64,000 nucleotides of DNA. It comes from Rosistilla ulvae (lineage in GTDB: Bacteria; Planctomycetota; Planctomycetia; Pirellulales; Pirellulaceae). The notes below the pieces were generated by a model. That model did no database searches, had not been told where the DNA came from, and saw only the letters and a list, made by a program, of their open reading frames with translations. Both the position numbers and the translations under genes were made by a program. Location of the stretch: assembly GCF_007741475.1 (NCBI RefSeq), contig NZ_CP036261.1, positions 3,597,798 through 3,661,797 on the forward strand, in the 5' to 3' direction. Below are positions 42,926 through 52,594 of this stretch, piece after piece; positions within the stretch are counted from its first letter, which is position 1; every line of letters begins with the position of its first letter.

Positions 42926-43837
42926 TCATTCCTTTGGCAATCGCAACACGCTGCCCCCTTCGTTGACCAACGGCGTCCCAACACCTTCGGCGAGATCGAC
43001 GTTCGCCAGATAAGTCTGCGATTGCCCCTCGGTTCGCAATTGAGCGACGCCGTTGAGTTCGCACAACGAGGCGCCGATCGTGACACTGCTGCTTCCCCCA
43101 ACGCTGATTCCGCTGCGGCCATTATGCCGCGACGCAATCCCAATCAATTGAACATCGTTCGCTTTGTCGTGCGCGTTGATCCCGTCGAGTCGGTAGCCGC
43201 GGATGGTCAGGTCGGTGATGATCACGTTTTCGACATCGTACATCGTGATTCCAACCGCTTCGCTCGTGATCTCCAACGCTTCGTCCAATGGACTCTTGCC
43301 AGCCGGCGGACGATAGAACATCCGCCCGTTCCAATGCGCCCAATGCCCCTCAGGCATCGAGACAAAGTTGCCGTCACGCGTGATAAACCGGGGCAACGCT
43401 CGGCCACCGAGCATCATCTGACCGTATCCCGGCCGCGGCGGGACGTAGCGGTACAGATCGCCGCTAACCACTTCCCATCCATCGCGACGCGGTGTCGTCG
43501 ATCCATCCAACACCGCACCGTTGCCGACGATCCGAAACGGAAACATCGGCGTGCCGCTGTGTTTTGTTCCATTCAGGGAAATGCACTCGCGATACGGAAC
43601 GCCAGTCTTTGTCAGCACGATCGAATCGCCAGCCTGTGCGACCAGCAGCGCCCGCATGATCGTGCGATACGGTCCAAAGCTAGCCGCTCCGGCGACCAAT
43701 CCGCGATCGTTCTGATAATCACTGCCACTGACATTGTCGATCACCAGTTCCCGCGCCATCGCGAAGGGGGTCCAGCAGGCAATCGTTAACGCGAGCGTAA
43801 GTTTTAATAAGGGTGTTCGGAGAAGCATGATCAACAT
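42926..43837 (-). CDS. Secreted right-handed beta-helix protein
   Basis: A 303-aa protein with a signal peptide (LLKLTLALTIACWTPFAMA). The mature part has parallel beta-helix coils typical of pectate-lyase-like proteins: YRTIMRALLVAQAGDSIVLT, FRIVGNGAVLDGS, NVIITDLTIRGYRLDGINAH, DVQLIGIASRHNGRSGISVG. It ends soon after the predicted helix, shorter than most members. Possibly a polysaccharide lyase or glycan-binding protein; no catalytic residues can be assigned. It lies 62 bp upstream of the sensor kinase on the same strand. Confidence 0.75.
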   Translation of the reverse strand: MLIMLLRTPLLKLTLALTIACWTPFAMARELVIDNVSGSDYQNDRGLVAGAASFGPYRTIMRALLVAQAGDSIVLTKTGVPYRECISLNGTKHSGTPMFPFRIVGNGAVLDGSTTPRRDGWEVVSGDLYRYVPPRPGYGQMMLGGRALPRFITRDGNFVSMPEGHWAHWNGRMFYRPPAGKSPLDEALEITSEAVGITMYDVENVIITDLTIRGYRLDGINAHDKANDVQLIGIASRHNGRSGISVGGSSSVTIGASLCELNGVAQLRTEGQSQTYLANVDLAEGVGTPLVNEGGSVLRLPKE

Positions 43838-44852
43838 CGACCGTCGTTGTAATTTTCAATGAATCGTTTCTCGAGATCGTTGTCCCGATTCGCAGCCACC
43901 CTTCCTTTGGAAGCACTGGTTGCCATTGCCGCCGCGACTGGAAACGTCGACTAGCAATCGGCCCCGTCAGTTTGCAGCCGTGGGAAGCACCGGACAGTTT
44001 CCCCGCATTGCAGCAGCCGTAGGGCTGCGCAACGACTAGAGATCGGGATCCGCCCGCACTGCAACACTCCAAACGTAGCACGCCCCTGGGAACTGGTTGC
44101 GGGAAGCGATCAAGTAAATTTCCGGATAGGGCAACTTTGTAACGAAATCGCACACTTCAAGCGAGATTGGTCGCGGAAGTTCAGGGCTAGCACGGTTCCA
44201 ATTTGACGTACCAGCCGGTACACGCGAGCGTCCGGTCCCCATGCACAACGCCGCGCTAAGGCGTGACAGCAAATTTGCTTAAGAAGCGGACAAAGCGATG
44301 ACGCCTGCCCACGCTCCCATTGCAAAACCTCTGCGACCTCGGCGACTCTGCGTTTCAATCACCCCGTGCTCTCGCTCGCCCCGATAGGATCGCTGCTTAT
44401 CGCAAAAGGGGAATTTAAACGCAGAGCCGCAGAGAGCGCAGAGAAGTCAAATCCTTAGAAGCGAGCAAGCTATAAAGCCTGACCACGCTCCCATTGCAAA
44501 ACCTCGGCGACTCTGCGTTTCAATCACCCCATGCTCTCGCTCGCCCCGATAGGATCGCGGCTTATCGCAAAAGGGGATTTTAACGCAGAGCCGCAGAGAG
44601 CGCAGAGAAGTCATTTGCTTTGAAGCGGACAGAAAACCTCTGGCTGGATTGGCACCGAACTTTTTAACTCGGTTTTCTGTCCGGCTCTAAGCATTGACTC
44701 TTCGCAACCTTGGGCGGAAGTTGCCCGATCTTCGGTTTGTCCTCAACTACCAAAAAGTTTAGGATCAACCCGTGCCGCCGTCTCGCCCCACCGTGACCTG
44801 CAGCATTAACACATCATCGCACACCGCTTTCCACACCGCACACAACAATCGA
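43838..44852. other. Gene-free region with 174-bp repeats
   Basis: About 1 kb between the divergent beta-helix and PHP genes. It contains two copies of the 174-bp repeat (listed separately) and otherwise only unsupported short frames. Confidence 0.6.
44281..44640. repeat. 174-bp repeat, two copies, inverse orientation
   Basis: The block CACGCTCCCATTGCAAAACC starts at 44310 and again at 44484, a period of 174 bp. Each copy also holds CTCGCTCGCCCCGATAGGAT and a CGCAGAGCCGCAGAGAGCGC block. The reverse complement matches the unit repeated at 15318-16070. The second copy lacks about 12 bp in its first block, balanced by extra sequence elsewhere. Confidence 0.9.
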
Positions 44853-45665
44853 ATGATTTACGAATCCCATTCCCACACACCACTTTGTAAACACGCCCAG
44901 GGAACACCCACCGAATACGCGGCAGCAGCCCACCGCGCCGGCATGCCAGGGATCACGATCACATGCCACAACCCGATGCCCGACCGGTTCTCGGTACACG
45001 TTCGCATGGATCCCGAACAATGGGATGAATACATCCGAATCGTTGCCCAAGCGGCTGAAGAATGGCGTGGCAAGGTCGATGTCCGTCTGGGCTTGGAAGC
45101 CGACTACTATCCAGGGCACGTCGATTTTGTCCGCAAACAGATCGCCGAAAATCCACTCAGCTACGTGATCGGATCGGTTCATCCGCAGACCCCCGAATAT
45201 CGCCGTGACTTCCGCACCGACGATCCGTTGCGCGATCAGATCACCTACTTCAACATGCTTGCCGATGCTGCGGAGACCGGGCTGTTTGATTGCATCTCCC
45301 ATCCCGACCTGATCAAAAACGAAACGCCCGACGACTGGCAGACCGAACGCTTGCTCGACACGATCGCCCGTGTGTTGGACCGGATCGCAGCTTCCAACAC
45401 GGCGATGGAGCTGAACACCAGCGGACGCTACAAAAAGATCACCGAGATGAATCCCTTCCCTCAGATGTTGCAGATGATGCACGAACGCGAGATCCCCGTC
45501 GTGATCGGCGCCGACGCGCATGTCCCCGACCGCGTCGGGGAAGGTTATCCCGAAGCACTTGCGCTGTTGCAGCAAGCCGGGTACGACGAAGTCCTCTACT
45601 TCATCGATCGTCAGCCGCAACGCGTCGCGATCTCCCAAGCCCTTCAATACGACTGGGGTAAATAG
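44853..45665 (+). CDS. Histidinol-phosphatase, PHP family (HisJ-type)
   Basis: A 270-aa metal-dependent phosphatase. I start at ATG 44853 (MIYESHSHTPLCKHAQGTP); the upstream part of the open frame is low in protein character. PHP motifs: HSH and KH at the N-terminus, TCHNP, GLEADYYPGH, IGSVHPQ, CISHPDLIK, ELNTSGRYK and GADAHVPDRVG. Catalyses the penultimate step of histidine biosynthesis in organisms using the HisJ type; no other his genes are near, so another sugar-phosphate substrate is possible. Confidence 0.9.
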   Translation: MIYESHSHTPLCKHAQGTPTEYAAAAHRAGMPGITITCHNPMPDRFSVHVRMDPEQWDEYIRIVAQAAEEWRGKVDVRLGLEADYYPGHVDFVRKQIAENPLSYVIGSVHPQTPEYRRDFRTDDPLRDQITYFNMLADAAETGLFDCISHPDLIKNETPDDWQTERLLDTIARVLDRIAASNTAMELNTSGRYKKITEMNPFPQMLQMMHEREIPVVIGADAHVPDRVGEGYPEALALLQQAGYDEVLYFIDRQPQRVAISQALQYDWGK

Positions 45666-45684
45666 TCCCGCCAGCTGCCGTCGA

Positions 45685-47103
45685 TCAGGCGATGATCTCG
45701 TTCAACACATTGCCGTGCACATCAGTCAGCCGAAAGTCGCGGCCGCCGGAACGGAAAGTCAACTTTTCGTGGTCGATGCCTAATTGATGCAGCACCGTCG
45801 CCCAGACGTCGTAAATCGTGCAGGGCTTTTCCACCGCACGGTAGCCCAGCTCGTCGGTCGCTCCGTAAGTCGTTCCGCCGCGGATTCCGCCGCCAGCCAA
45901 CCATAAACTGAAACCGAACGGATTGTGATCGCGACCGTTGGAACCTTGCGAGAAAGGCGTTCGACCGAACTCACCAGTGAAGACGATCAACGTCTCATCC
46001 AACAGTCCACGGGCTTCGAGATCTTTGATCAGCGCCGCGATCGGCCGGTCGACTTGCCCTGCCATCGCGCGATGCCCTTTCTCCAAGTCGCCATGTTGAT
46101 CCCAAGGGTTCGCTGCGCCGCCGGCCCCGATCCCTCGCGTGAGACAAGAGAGTTCGACAAAACGGACGCCCTGTTCGACCAATTTCCGTGCCAACAACGC
46201 TTGGCGGCCATACGCGGACCGTGATGGATCGGGATCGTCGATCCCGTACAGACTCATCGTCGCATCGGTTTCGTCGGAGATGTCACAGATCTCCGGCACC
46301 GCCGATTGCATCCGAAACGCTGTTTCAAAATTTTCGATCGCTGCGTCGACCTGACGGTTCCGCGCCAAATCGGCAAACTCCGAATCGATCTGGCGGACGA
46401 AGTCGAGCCGTTGTCGCTGCAACGTCAGCGATTGCGCGGGCCGGATGTTCGGAACCGCATCGAGTTTGTCGGCTTGCAGAATCGAAGCCTGATGTTGAGC
46501 CGGAAGGTAACCGCTGCTGAACAACCCGACGCCGCCATGAGGTGGCACCGCGCCGCCGCTCTGCAACACGACGTAGCTGGGCAGGTTCTCGTTCGCCGCC
46601 CCTAACCCATAACTGATCCACGCACCGGCACTGGGATGCCCCAAAAAAGGGAAGCCAGTGTGGATCGCGAAGTTACCTTGAGCGTGTTCGTTGACGTTGG
46701 TCGTCGCCGAACGGACGATCGCCAAATGATCGGCACAACTGCCGAGTTCGGGAAAGATCTCGCTGATCTCCAACCCGCTTTCGCCGTAAGGCTTGAAGGC
46801 GAACGGACTACCGAAGATCTTGCCGTTGTTGTTGAACTGGGTTCGTTCGACCTTGACCGGCATCGATTTGCCATGGTCTTTGACCAGTTGCGGTTTCGGA
46901 TCGAACGAATCGACGTGCGAAACGCCCCCGGACATGTAGCACAAGATCACGCTCTTGGCTTTCGGATTGACCAACGGTACCGTCGGCGCGGCCGTTGCTT
47001 GCTGCTGCAGGCTCGATAAAGCAAGCATCCCAAATCCGCTGCTACATGTTTGCAACCAGCGTCTCCGCGAAGCGACGTCGCGGTGCGAAGTATCAGCGAA
47101 CAT
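45685..47103 (-). CDS. DUF1501-family secreted protein
   Basis: A 472-aa member of the alkaline-phosphatase-superfamily DUF1501 group, abundant in planctomycetes. Arg-rich signal-like N-terminus ([20 protein letters not shown]), then [60 protein letters not shown] and [17 protein letters not shown]. Its start overlaps the end of the PSCyt/PSD1 gene by 11 bp, the standard pairing. Function of the pair is unproven; often thought to act on sulfated or phosphorylated glycans. Confidence 0.93.
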   Translation of the reverse strand: MFADTSHRDVASRRRWLQTCSSGFGMLALSSLQQQATAAPTVPLVNPKAKSVILCYMSGGVSHVDSFDPKPQLVKDHGKSMPVKVERTQFNNNGKIFGSPFAFKPYGESGLEISEIFPELGSCADHLAIVRSATTNVNEHAQGNFAIHTGFPFLGHPSAGAWISYGLGAANENLPSYVVLQSGGAVPPHGGVGLFSSGYLPAQHQASILQADKLDAVPNIRPAQSLTLQRQRLDFVRQIDSEFADLARNRQVDAAIENFETAFRMQSAVPEICDISDETDATMSLYGIDDPDPSRSAYGRQALLARKLVEQGVRFVELSCLTRGIGAGGAANPWDQHGDLEKGHRAMAGQVDRPIAALIKDLEARGLLDETLIVFTGEFGRTPFSQGSNGRDHNPFGFSLWLAGGGIRGGTTYGATDELGYRAVEKPCTIYDVWATVLHQLGIDHEKLTFRSGGRDFRLTDVHGNVLNEIIA

Positions 47104-50100
47104 AGAGGAACTCCTTCATATTGAGCAGCGAATGGGCAAAGTCGATCCAATGTTGTTGCGGTCCCGGCGCCGAAGCAGTCTCGTCGCGTTGACGCTGCAG
47201 CGTAGCCAGTTGCGTTTCCAATACCAACAGTTGTTCCCGCTGGACGGGTTCCAACGCGGCGATGATCTGTTCACGAGTGATCACGTTGACGGCTTGGGAT
47301 GCCAACGCCTGCACCTCCGTTTCCGACAGCGCCACGTCGTACAGTCGCGCGTCGTAGATCCGCCCTTTCAGCATCCGTCCCCCAGTCGCTCGCGTGCCGT
47401 GACGCATTCCGAAGATGACCTGAGTCCGATCGGGGGGAAACGTTTGCACGCCCGTGTTGTAAGGCGTTCCGTAGACCTGTCCGTTGCGATAACAAGTGAT
47501 CGTGCCATCCTTGCCATAGGTGATCACGAGATGGATGGGCTGCTGATCCGCCTGGTCTTCTACACCGGCTTGCAAGTTTTGAGTTCGACGCCCATGGTCG
47601 CTGCCGCTCATCCAGCGACGCGGTTCGCGCTCGGCAAACACGATCGCATCGAACAGCACACCATCGGTCGTCTGGATCGACAGTGCGGCACCGCCGTGCT
47701 GCTGTAAATCGTCCAACTGCACGACAACCTCGAGCGACTTCGCCGCAATCGATTCAGGCAACGCAGCGGACGCGGCCCAACCGCCGCCGTCAACGATGAG
47801 AGCCCCGTCGCTTAAGCGCGCGGTGCCGTGAAGGGTCAATTGCTCTTTCGCTGTCGCGTCGGTTGCCAGCCGTCCGAAATCCCAGTGCCGCAACGGCGTG
47901 GGGAGCGAGTCGTCGGCCGCAGTTCCCCCCTGCGTCGGCCGGTTCAGGGCGGACAACAGACGCTTGTGGGTCGGGATGGTGATCTGATCGATTTGTTCTC
48001 GCTGCTGCGCGATCTGTTGGTCCCGCTGGGCGATCCGCTGGCGAATCGCTTCGTTTGCAGATTGGCTTTGCTGCAGAAAACCGGTTGCCGCTCGCAGCTC
48101 TGATTCGCTAGGAGGGCGTCCGAAACAGCGGCGCCAAATGGCACCGACCCGCTGCGCAGGATCGAGTAACGATTCGTCGGTCAAGATGTCTTGCGACAAA
48201 CGTTGAGCGGCTCTGAGCACAAAATTATTATTCAGCATCATCAAAGCTTGGGCGGGGACGTTGGTGACGTCGCGGCGGCCTTTGCAGCTGAATGGAACCG
48301 GTGCGTCGAAGCTGCTCAAGAACGGATCCAAGGAGTTGCGAATCACGTTGACATAGACCGACCGGCGATCGCTGTCGCCGCGGACCGCTCCCTCGGGCGG
48401 CGTCGTCTGCAAACGCCCCGAAACCAACAGCAGGGAATCGCGAATCGCTTCGGCTTCCAATCGCGATGTCGTTCGATACGAGAGCCATAAGTTGTCGGGA
48501 TCGACATCGAGTGCCTTGGCAGAGGGCGTCGATTGCTGGCGCCACGTTTCGCTGGTCACGATCTGGCGGATCAGTTGTTTGATCGACCAGCCGTTGTCGC
48601 GGAAGTTGTTGGCCAGGTAGTCCAACAATTCCGGATGGGTCGGCGGAACGCCCAGTCGGCCAAAATTGTCGGTCGTCGCGACGATCCCGCGTCCAAACAA
48701 GTGATGCCAAATTCGGTTAACGATCACCCGCGCGGTCAACGGATTGTCGCCGCCGACCAGATCCTCAGCCAGTTGATCTCGACCACTCAGGTCGGTCTGA
48801 TAGGGTTCCGCATCAAACGCTTCCAAAAAACGCCGCGGGATCGGTTGGTCGGGCTGTTTGTGATCGCCGCGAATGTACAACGGGTGATCGTGCCCTTGCC
48901 ATTCGGCCAGCGTCGGCACGCGGCGAGGCACCGGGATTTCCGCTTCCAAACGGCGGTATCCTTCGATCAACGGCTTCGCGGCCGGCAATTGATCCAACCC
49001 GTTGGGCAATAGATTTTGTTGAACAGACGCGTCCAGCAACAACGCTTGCGGATCGGTCATCATCCCCGCTTGCCACGCCTGAATCGCGTCGCCAATCGCC
49101 GTCGCATAGATCGCGGCCAAAGCGTCCAAGGAAGCCGGGGGCTGTTCCAACGCGGTTGCGAACAACGGCCCAAGCGGTTCTCGCCAGTCGGCTGGCGGCT
49201 GCTGACCGGGTTCGGTGACCACGGCGCGTCGAATCCCAAACCAGGAGCGATCGCTATCCTTGACCAACAGCGGCGCGTCCCGCGCGGTGGCCAATTCGAT
49301 GTGCAGGTCGTCTCCACTCCAGTAGCTCAAATCGTACTGCTGCCAATGCCAACGCGAGGCCTTCGCCCCCGATAGTTTTGTGACAGGATAGACGGTTCCA
49401 TTTCGAGGATAGTTCTGCACCACAAACCGACTCGACGACGCCCCGTCGCCAGCGATCTGGACCCACAAGCGTTGATCGTCGGCGACGCGAAAGTCCTCCG
49501 ACGTCAGCACCGCCGCTTGCTTGTTGCTGACCAAATTCGCCACCAAGCCCGCCGGATAGATTCCTCGTAGCACTGGCCCCGATTCGGCGATGGCGAATTC
49601 GCCCGCCGACGTCGGTTGCGGTTGCCGCTTCGATTCCCGACCGGACTCGGGCACCAATCCGTTGCCGTAAGCAAACCATTCTGTTTCGGTGTTCGGTTCT
49701 CCGAGTTGCCAATCGTACGGATGAGACGCTTTCTCGAACGCAGCGCGTTGATTTTGCAGCGTTTCAAATTCGTCGATCTGCCGCTGCCACGCGGCGGAAA
49801 AAGTTTCTCCGGCAGCAACCGCCCGCTGCGTCGCGGCCCAGGGCCGCAGCACCGCATGCAGATCCTTCGCATCCGATTCGCTTGCCGACGACGAGGTCAA
49901 ACGCTCGGCCAGCCCATCGACGACGGGCTGCCAATCGGCGACTATCGCATCGCGGATCTTCGGTTTCATTTCCGTTAAGGTCTCCCGATGTCGATTCAAT
50001 CGACTGGGGAGATCGATCGCCGCCCGCCCCGGACGGGTCGATCCGACAATTCCCGCAAAGGCGTAGTAGTCGGCTTGGCTGATCGCGTCGAACTTATGGT

Positions 50101-51193
50101 TGTGGCATCGAGCACAGGAAACGGTCAGTCCCAAAAACGCTTTACTGACGACATCGATCGCATCGTCTGTAAATCGAACGCGTTCATCCAAAGCGTCGGT
50201 CGGGGCAAAGCCATGAAAGACCATCCGCCAGTGCGCCGTGCCGATCAAAGATTCGTTGATGCCAAGCGATTCATCGATCCGAGGTTCGGGCAACCGATCC
50301 CCGGCGATATGCTCGCGGACCAATTGATCGTAGGGCACGTCTCGATTGAGAGCCCGGATCAGGTAGTCGCGGTAAAGCGTAGCCCCTGCAATTCGCGGAT
50401 CCCCTTCGCTACCGTGCGACTGGGCATATCGAAACCAATCCATCCAATGCCTCGCCCAACGCTCGCCGAAATGCGGCGACTGCAACAATTCGTCGACAAG
50501 ATTTTCATAGGCGTCGGCGGCGGGATCGTCGACAAACGCATCGATTTGCTGGGGCGTTGGCGGCAGACCGGTCAATGCAAAATAGAGCCGCCGAACCAGC
50601 GTCAAACGATCGGCCGCTGCGGCGGGCTGCAATCCCGCCGCTTGCATTTTTTCATACATGAACCGATCGATCGGATCGGCCGACCAACCATTGTCGCCAT
50701 CGGGCGGGGAAGCTTTTGCGATCGGTTGGAAGCTCCACCACTTCGCTCGCTTGTCCCGAATCGCTTCCCACGAAGTCGATTGGGCCAGCTCCTCGGCCGA
50801 CGGCGGAGCGTCGCGAGGATCGGGGGCGCCTCGAGCAATCCAGGTTTCGAAATCGGCAAGAATCGCATCGCTCAGCTTCTCGCCTCCCTCGGGCATCTCA
50901 AGCCCTTCGATCTCGTGCCGCATCACCTTCAACAAAAAACTGTCGTTCGTTGGCTCGCCTAACGAAGGCCCCGAATGGCCTCCCTTTCGTAGCGGCGTCC
51001 GCCAATCCAACGCCAGCTCCGCTTCGGCCGTCGATTCGCTGTTGTGGCATTCGTAACAATGCTCCACCAAAACCGGGCGGATCTTTGCTTCAAAGAATTC
51101 AACGTCCTCGGGGGCGAACGCGTCGGCTGCTGACGCAGAGGTTCCAGCCGCCAGGATCAGCAGACTCAGGGCGATCGATCGAAGTCGGTTCAT
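47093..51193 (-). CDS. PSCyt1-PSCyt2-LamG-PSD1 planctomycete cytochrome protein
   Basis: About 1366 aa from Met 51193, which gives a signal peptide ([20 protein letters not shown]). PSCyt1 carries a heme motif C46-Y-E-C49-H50 ([12 protein letters not shown]). PSCyt2/DUF1549 follows ([38 protein letters not shown]) with a second heme-like [13 protein letters not shown]1/DUF1553 comes later ([60 protein letters not shown]). A LamG-type jellyroll is embedded near the C-terminus ([22 protein letters not shown]). It pairs with the DUF1501 gene downstream. Confidence 0.93.
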   Translation of the reverse strand: MNRLRSIALSLLILAAGTSASAADAFAPEDVEFFEAKIRPVLVEHCYECHNSESTAEAELALDWRTPLRKGGHSGPSLGEPTNDSFLLKVMRHEIEGLEMPEGGEKLSDAILADFETWIARGAPDPRDAPPSAEELAQSTSWEAIRDKRAKWWSFQPIAKASPPDGDNGWSADPIDRFMYEKMQAAGLQPAAAADRLTLVRRLYFALTGLPPTPQQIDAFVDDPAADAYENLVDELLQSPHFGERWARHWMDWFRYAQSHGSEGDPRIAGATLYRDYLIRALNRDVPYDQLVREHIAGDRLPEPRIDESLGINESLIGTAHWRMVFHGFAPTDALDERVRFTDDAIDVVSKAFLGLTVSCARCHNHKFDAISQADYYAFAGIVGSTRPGRAAIDLPSRLNRHRETLTEMKPKIRDAIVADWQPVVDGLAERLTSSSASESDAKDLHAVLRPWAATQRAVAAGETFSAAWQRQIDEFETLQNQRAAFEKASHPYDWQLGEPNTETEWFAYGNGLVPESGRESKRQPQPTSAGEFAIAESGPVLRGIYPAGLVANLVSNKQAAVLTSEDFRVADDQRLWVQIAGDGASSSRFVVQNYPRNGTVYPVTKLSGAKASRWHWQQYDLSYWSGDDLHIELATARDAPLLVKDSDRSWFGIRRAVVTEPGQQPPADWREPLGPLFATALEQPPASLDALAAIYATAIGDAIQAWQAGMMTDPQALLLDASVQQNLLPNGLDQLPAAKPLIEGYRRLEAEIPVPRRVPTLAEWQGHDHPLYIRGDHKQPDQPIPRRFLEAFDAEPYQTDLSGRDQLAEDLVGGDNPLTARVIVNRIWHHLFGRGIVATTDNFGRLGVPPTHPELLDYLANNFRDNGWSIKQLIRQIVTSETWRQQSTPSAKALDVDPDNLWLSYRTTSRLEAEAIRDSLLLVSGRLQTTPPEGAVRGDSDRRSVYVNVIRNSLDPFLSSFDAPVPFSCKGRRDVTNVPAQALMMLNNNFVLRAAQRLSQDILTDESLLDPAQRVGAIWRRCFGRPPSESELRAATGFLQQSQSANEAIRQRIAQRDQQIAQQREQIDQITIPTHKRLLSALNRPTQGGTAADDSLPTPLRHWDFGRLATDATAKEQLTLHGTARLSDGALIVDGGGWAASAALPESIAAKSLEVVVQLDDLQQHGGAALSIQTTDGVLFDAIVFAEREPRRWMSGSDHGRRTQNLQAGVEDQADQQPIHLVITYGKDGTITCYRNGQVYGTPYNTGVQTFPPDRTQVIFGMRHGTRATGGRMLKGRIYDARLYDVALSETEVQALASQAVNVITREQIIAALEPVQREQLLVLETQLATLQRQRDETASAPGPQQHWIDFAHSLLNMKEFLYVR

Positions 51194-51472
51194 GCAGATT
51201 GCCTGTGAGTGCGGTTGCAAGTTGGGAAGGACGCAGCGGATCGGGAAGAGGACGCCACTATGGCGACACGTGCCTCCTAGCGGGGGACGCAAGGGAAGGT
51301 CAGGCGGGCGTCCCCGTTCGTTCCGCGTGGGGGGTGATGGCCGATTCTAGCCGATTGGCAGTAAGATCGCGAACGCATTTTTATTGCGGCGCGCTCGCTG
51401 CATCGTAATGGCCAGATCGCCCGTTGGCATGTTACGATTCGTGCAACGGCCCCCCGACTTTTGGATTATCGA

Positions 51473-52594
51473 ATGAGCGAAAAACTCGAACCCGCAGACC
51501 GGCGCACCAAGCTGGCGGTCCGTTTTTCCGTCGCCATCGCGGCGCTGCTGTTGATCGCAGCCAGCGTGACGGCGTCGCGCGATCCGTTTCCCGTCGATGC
51601 GGTGTTGACGACGGCCGGCTGGGCGGATGAATCGACCTGCAGCGAATGCCATGTCGAAGCGGATACCTATCCCGAAACGGGGCACGCGCAGACGCTGCGG
51701 CTGGCGTCGGACGCCAAGTCGATCCAAACGTTGACTGGTTTGACGAAACAAGCGTTGCCCAATGAGGAAGCGTTTGAAATCGAGATCGATTCCAATTCGG
51801 AAGTCCACGCGATCACCGAGCGCGAAGGGATCACGCGGCGAATTCGGATCGATTGGTGTTTTGGTTCGGGAGCTCACGCCCATACGTGGACTTCGACAAT
51901 GGACGATCTGTTGGGGAACACCGACGAGGTCGAATTTCGTTGGACGTGGTTTCATCACACCGATCGATTCGCCCGCACTCCGGGACAACCCGAACACGTG
52001 GGCGATACGCACTACGGAGCGTTTGGCCTGTTCTTCGACGGGGCCAAATCGGTCAGCTGTTTCTCCTGCCATAGCAGTTATCTGCCGGCCGAAAATTCAT
52101 CGATCGATTTCCACGGGATGGTTTCGAGCATCAATTGCCAACGTTGCCATGGACCCCAACAAGCGCATGTCGCTGCCGGTGGAGAAGGGGTCATCGACGA
52201 TTGGATGGCAACCGATCGAATCGATGCGGTCCACCGATGCGGTCAGTGTCACCGCAACGCCGATGAACAGGAGCCCGATGAGATCCGCACAGACAACCTC
52301 GACATCGTTCGCTTCCAACCGGTCGGTCTGCTGCAGTCACCCTGCTTCATCGAATCGGAAATGAGCTGCACGACATGCCACGATCCCCACAAATCGCTGG
52401 CCGCCCAAGATTCCAAGGGCATTTGGCAATGCGTCCAATGCCACGATCCCCAGCAGCCACAGCATACGACCTGCGGGGCGGGGAACCGCGACGATTGTTT
52501 GCGCTGCCATATGCCGGCTGTCCCGATGAATCCTAACATTCGTTTTACCGACCACTGGATCCGCGTGCGGGATGACATCCAGGAGACCAAGTGA
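51473..52594 (+). CDS. Seven-heme c-type cytochrome
   Basis: A 373-aa exported multiheme protein from ATG 51473 (a TTG is in frame 12 bp upstream). An N-terminal membrane anchor or signal (LAVRFSVAIAALLLIAASVT) precedes seven CxxCH motifs: CSECH, CFSCH, CQRCH, CGQCH, CTTCH, CVQCH and CLRCH. The layout resembles NapC/NrfA-family or cytochrome c554-like electron carriers without clear assignment to one. The stop overlaps the next gene's GTG start by 3 bp (GTGA), so the two are translationally coupled. Confidence 0.92.
   Translation: MSEKLEPADRRTKLAVRFSVAIAALLLIAASVTASRDPFPVDAVLTTAGWADESTCSECHVEADTYPETGHAQTLRLASDAKSIQTLTGLTKQALPNEEAFEIEIDSNSEVHAITEREGITRRIRIDWCFGSGAHAHTWTSTMDDLLGNTDEVEFRWTWFHHTDRFARTPGQPEHVGDTHYGAFGLFFDGAKSVSCFSCHSSYLPAENSSIDFHGMVSSINCQRCHGPQQAHVAAGGEGVIDDWMATDRIDAVHRCGQCHRNADEQEPDEIRTDNLDIVRFQPVGLLQSPCFIESEMSCTTCHDPHKSLAAQDSKGIWQCVQCHDPQQPQHTTCGAGNRDDCLRCHMPAVPMNPNIRFTDHWIRVRDDIQETK

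Noticed and set aside
44814-45647. 277-codon antisense frame over the histidinol-phosphatase
   Set aside because: Antisense to a gene with complete PHP motifs; long antisense frames are common at this GC content.
49988-50962. 324-codon plus-strand frame opposite the PSCyt/PSD1 gene
   Set aside because: Antisense shadow; no motif, and the minus-strand protein has clear domains throughout.
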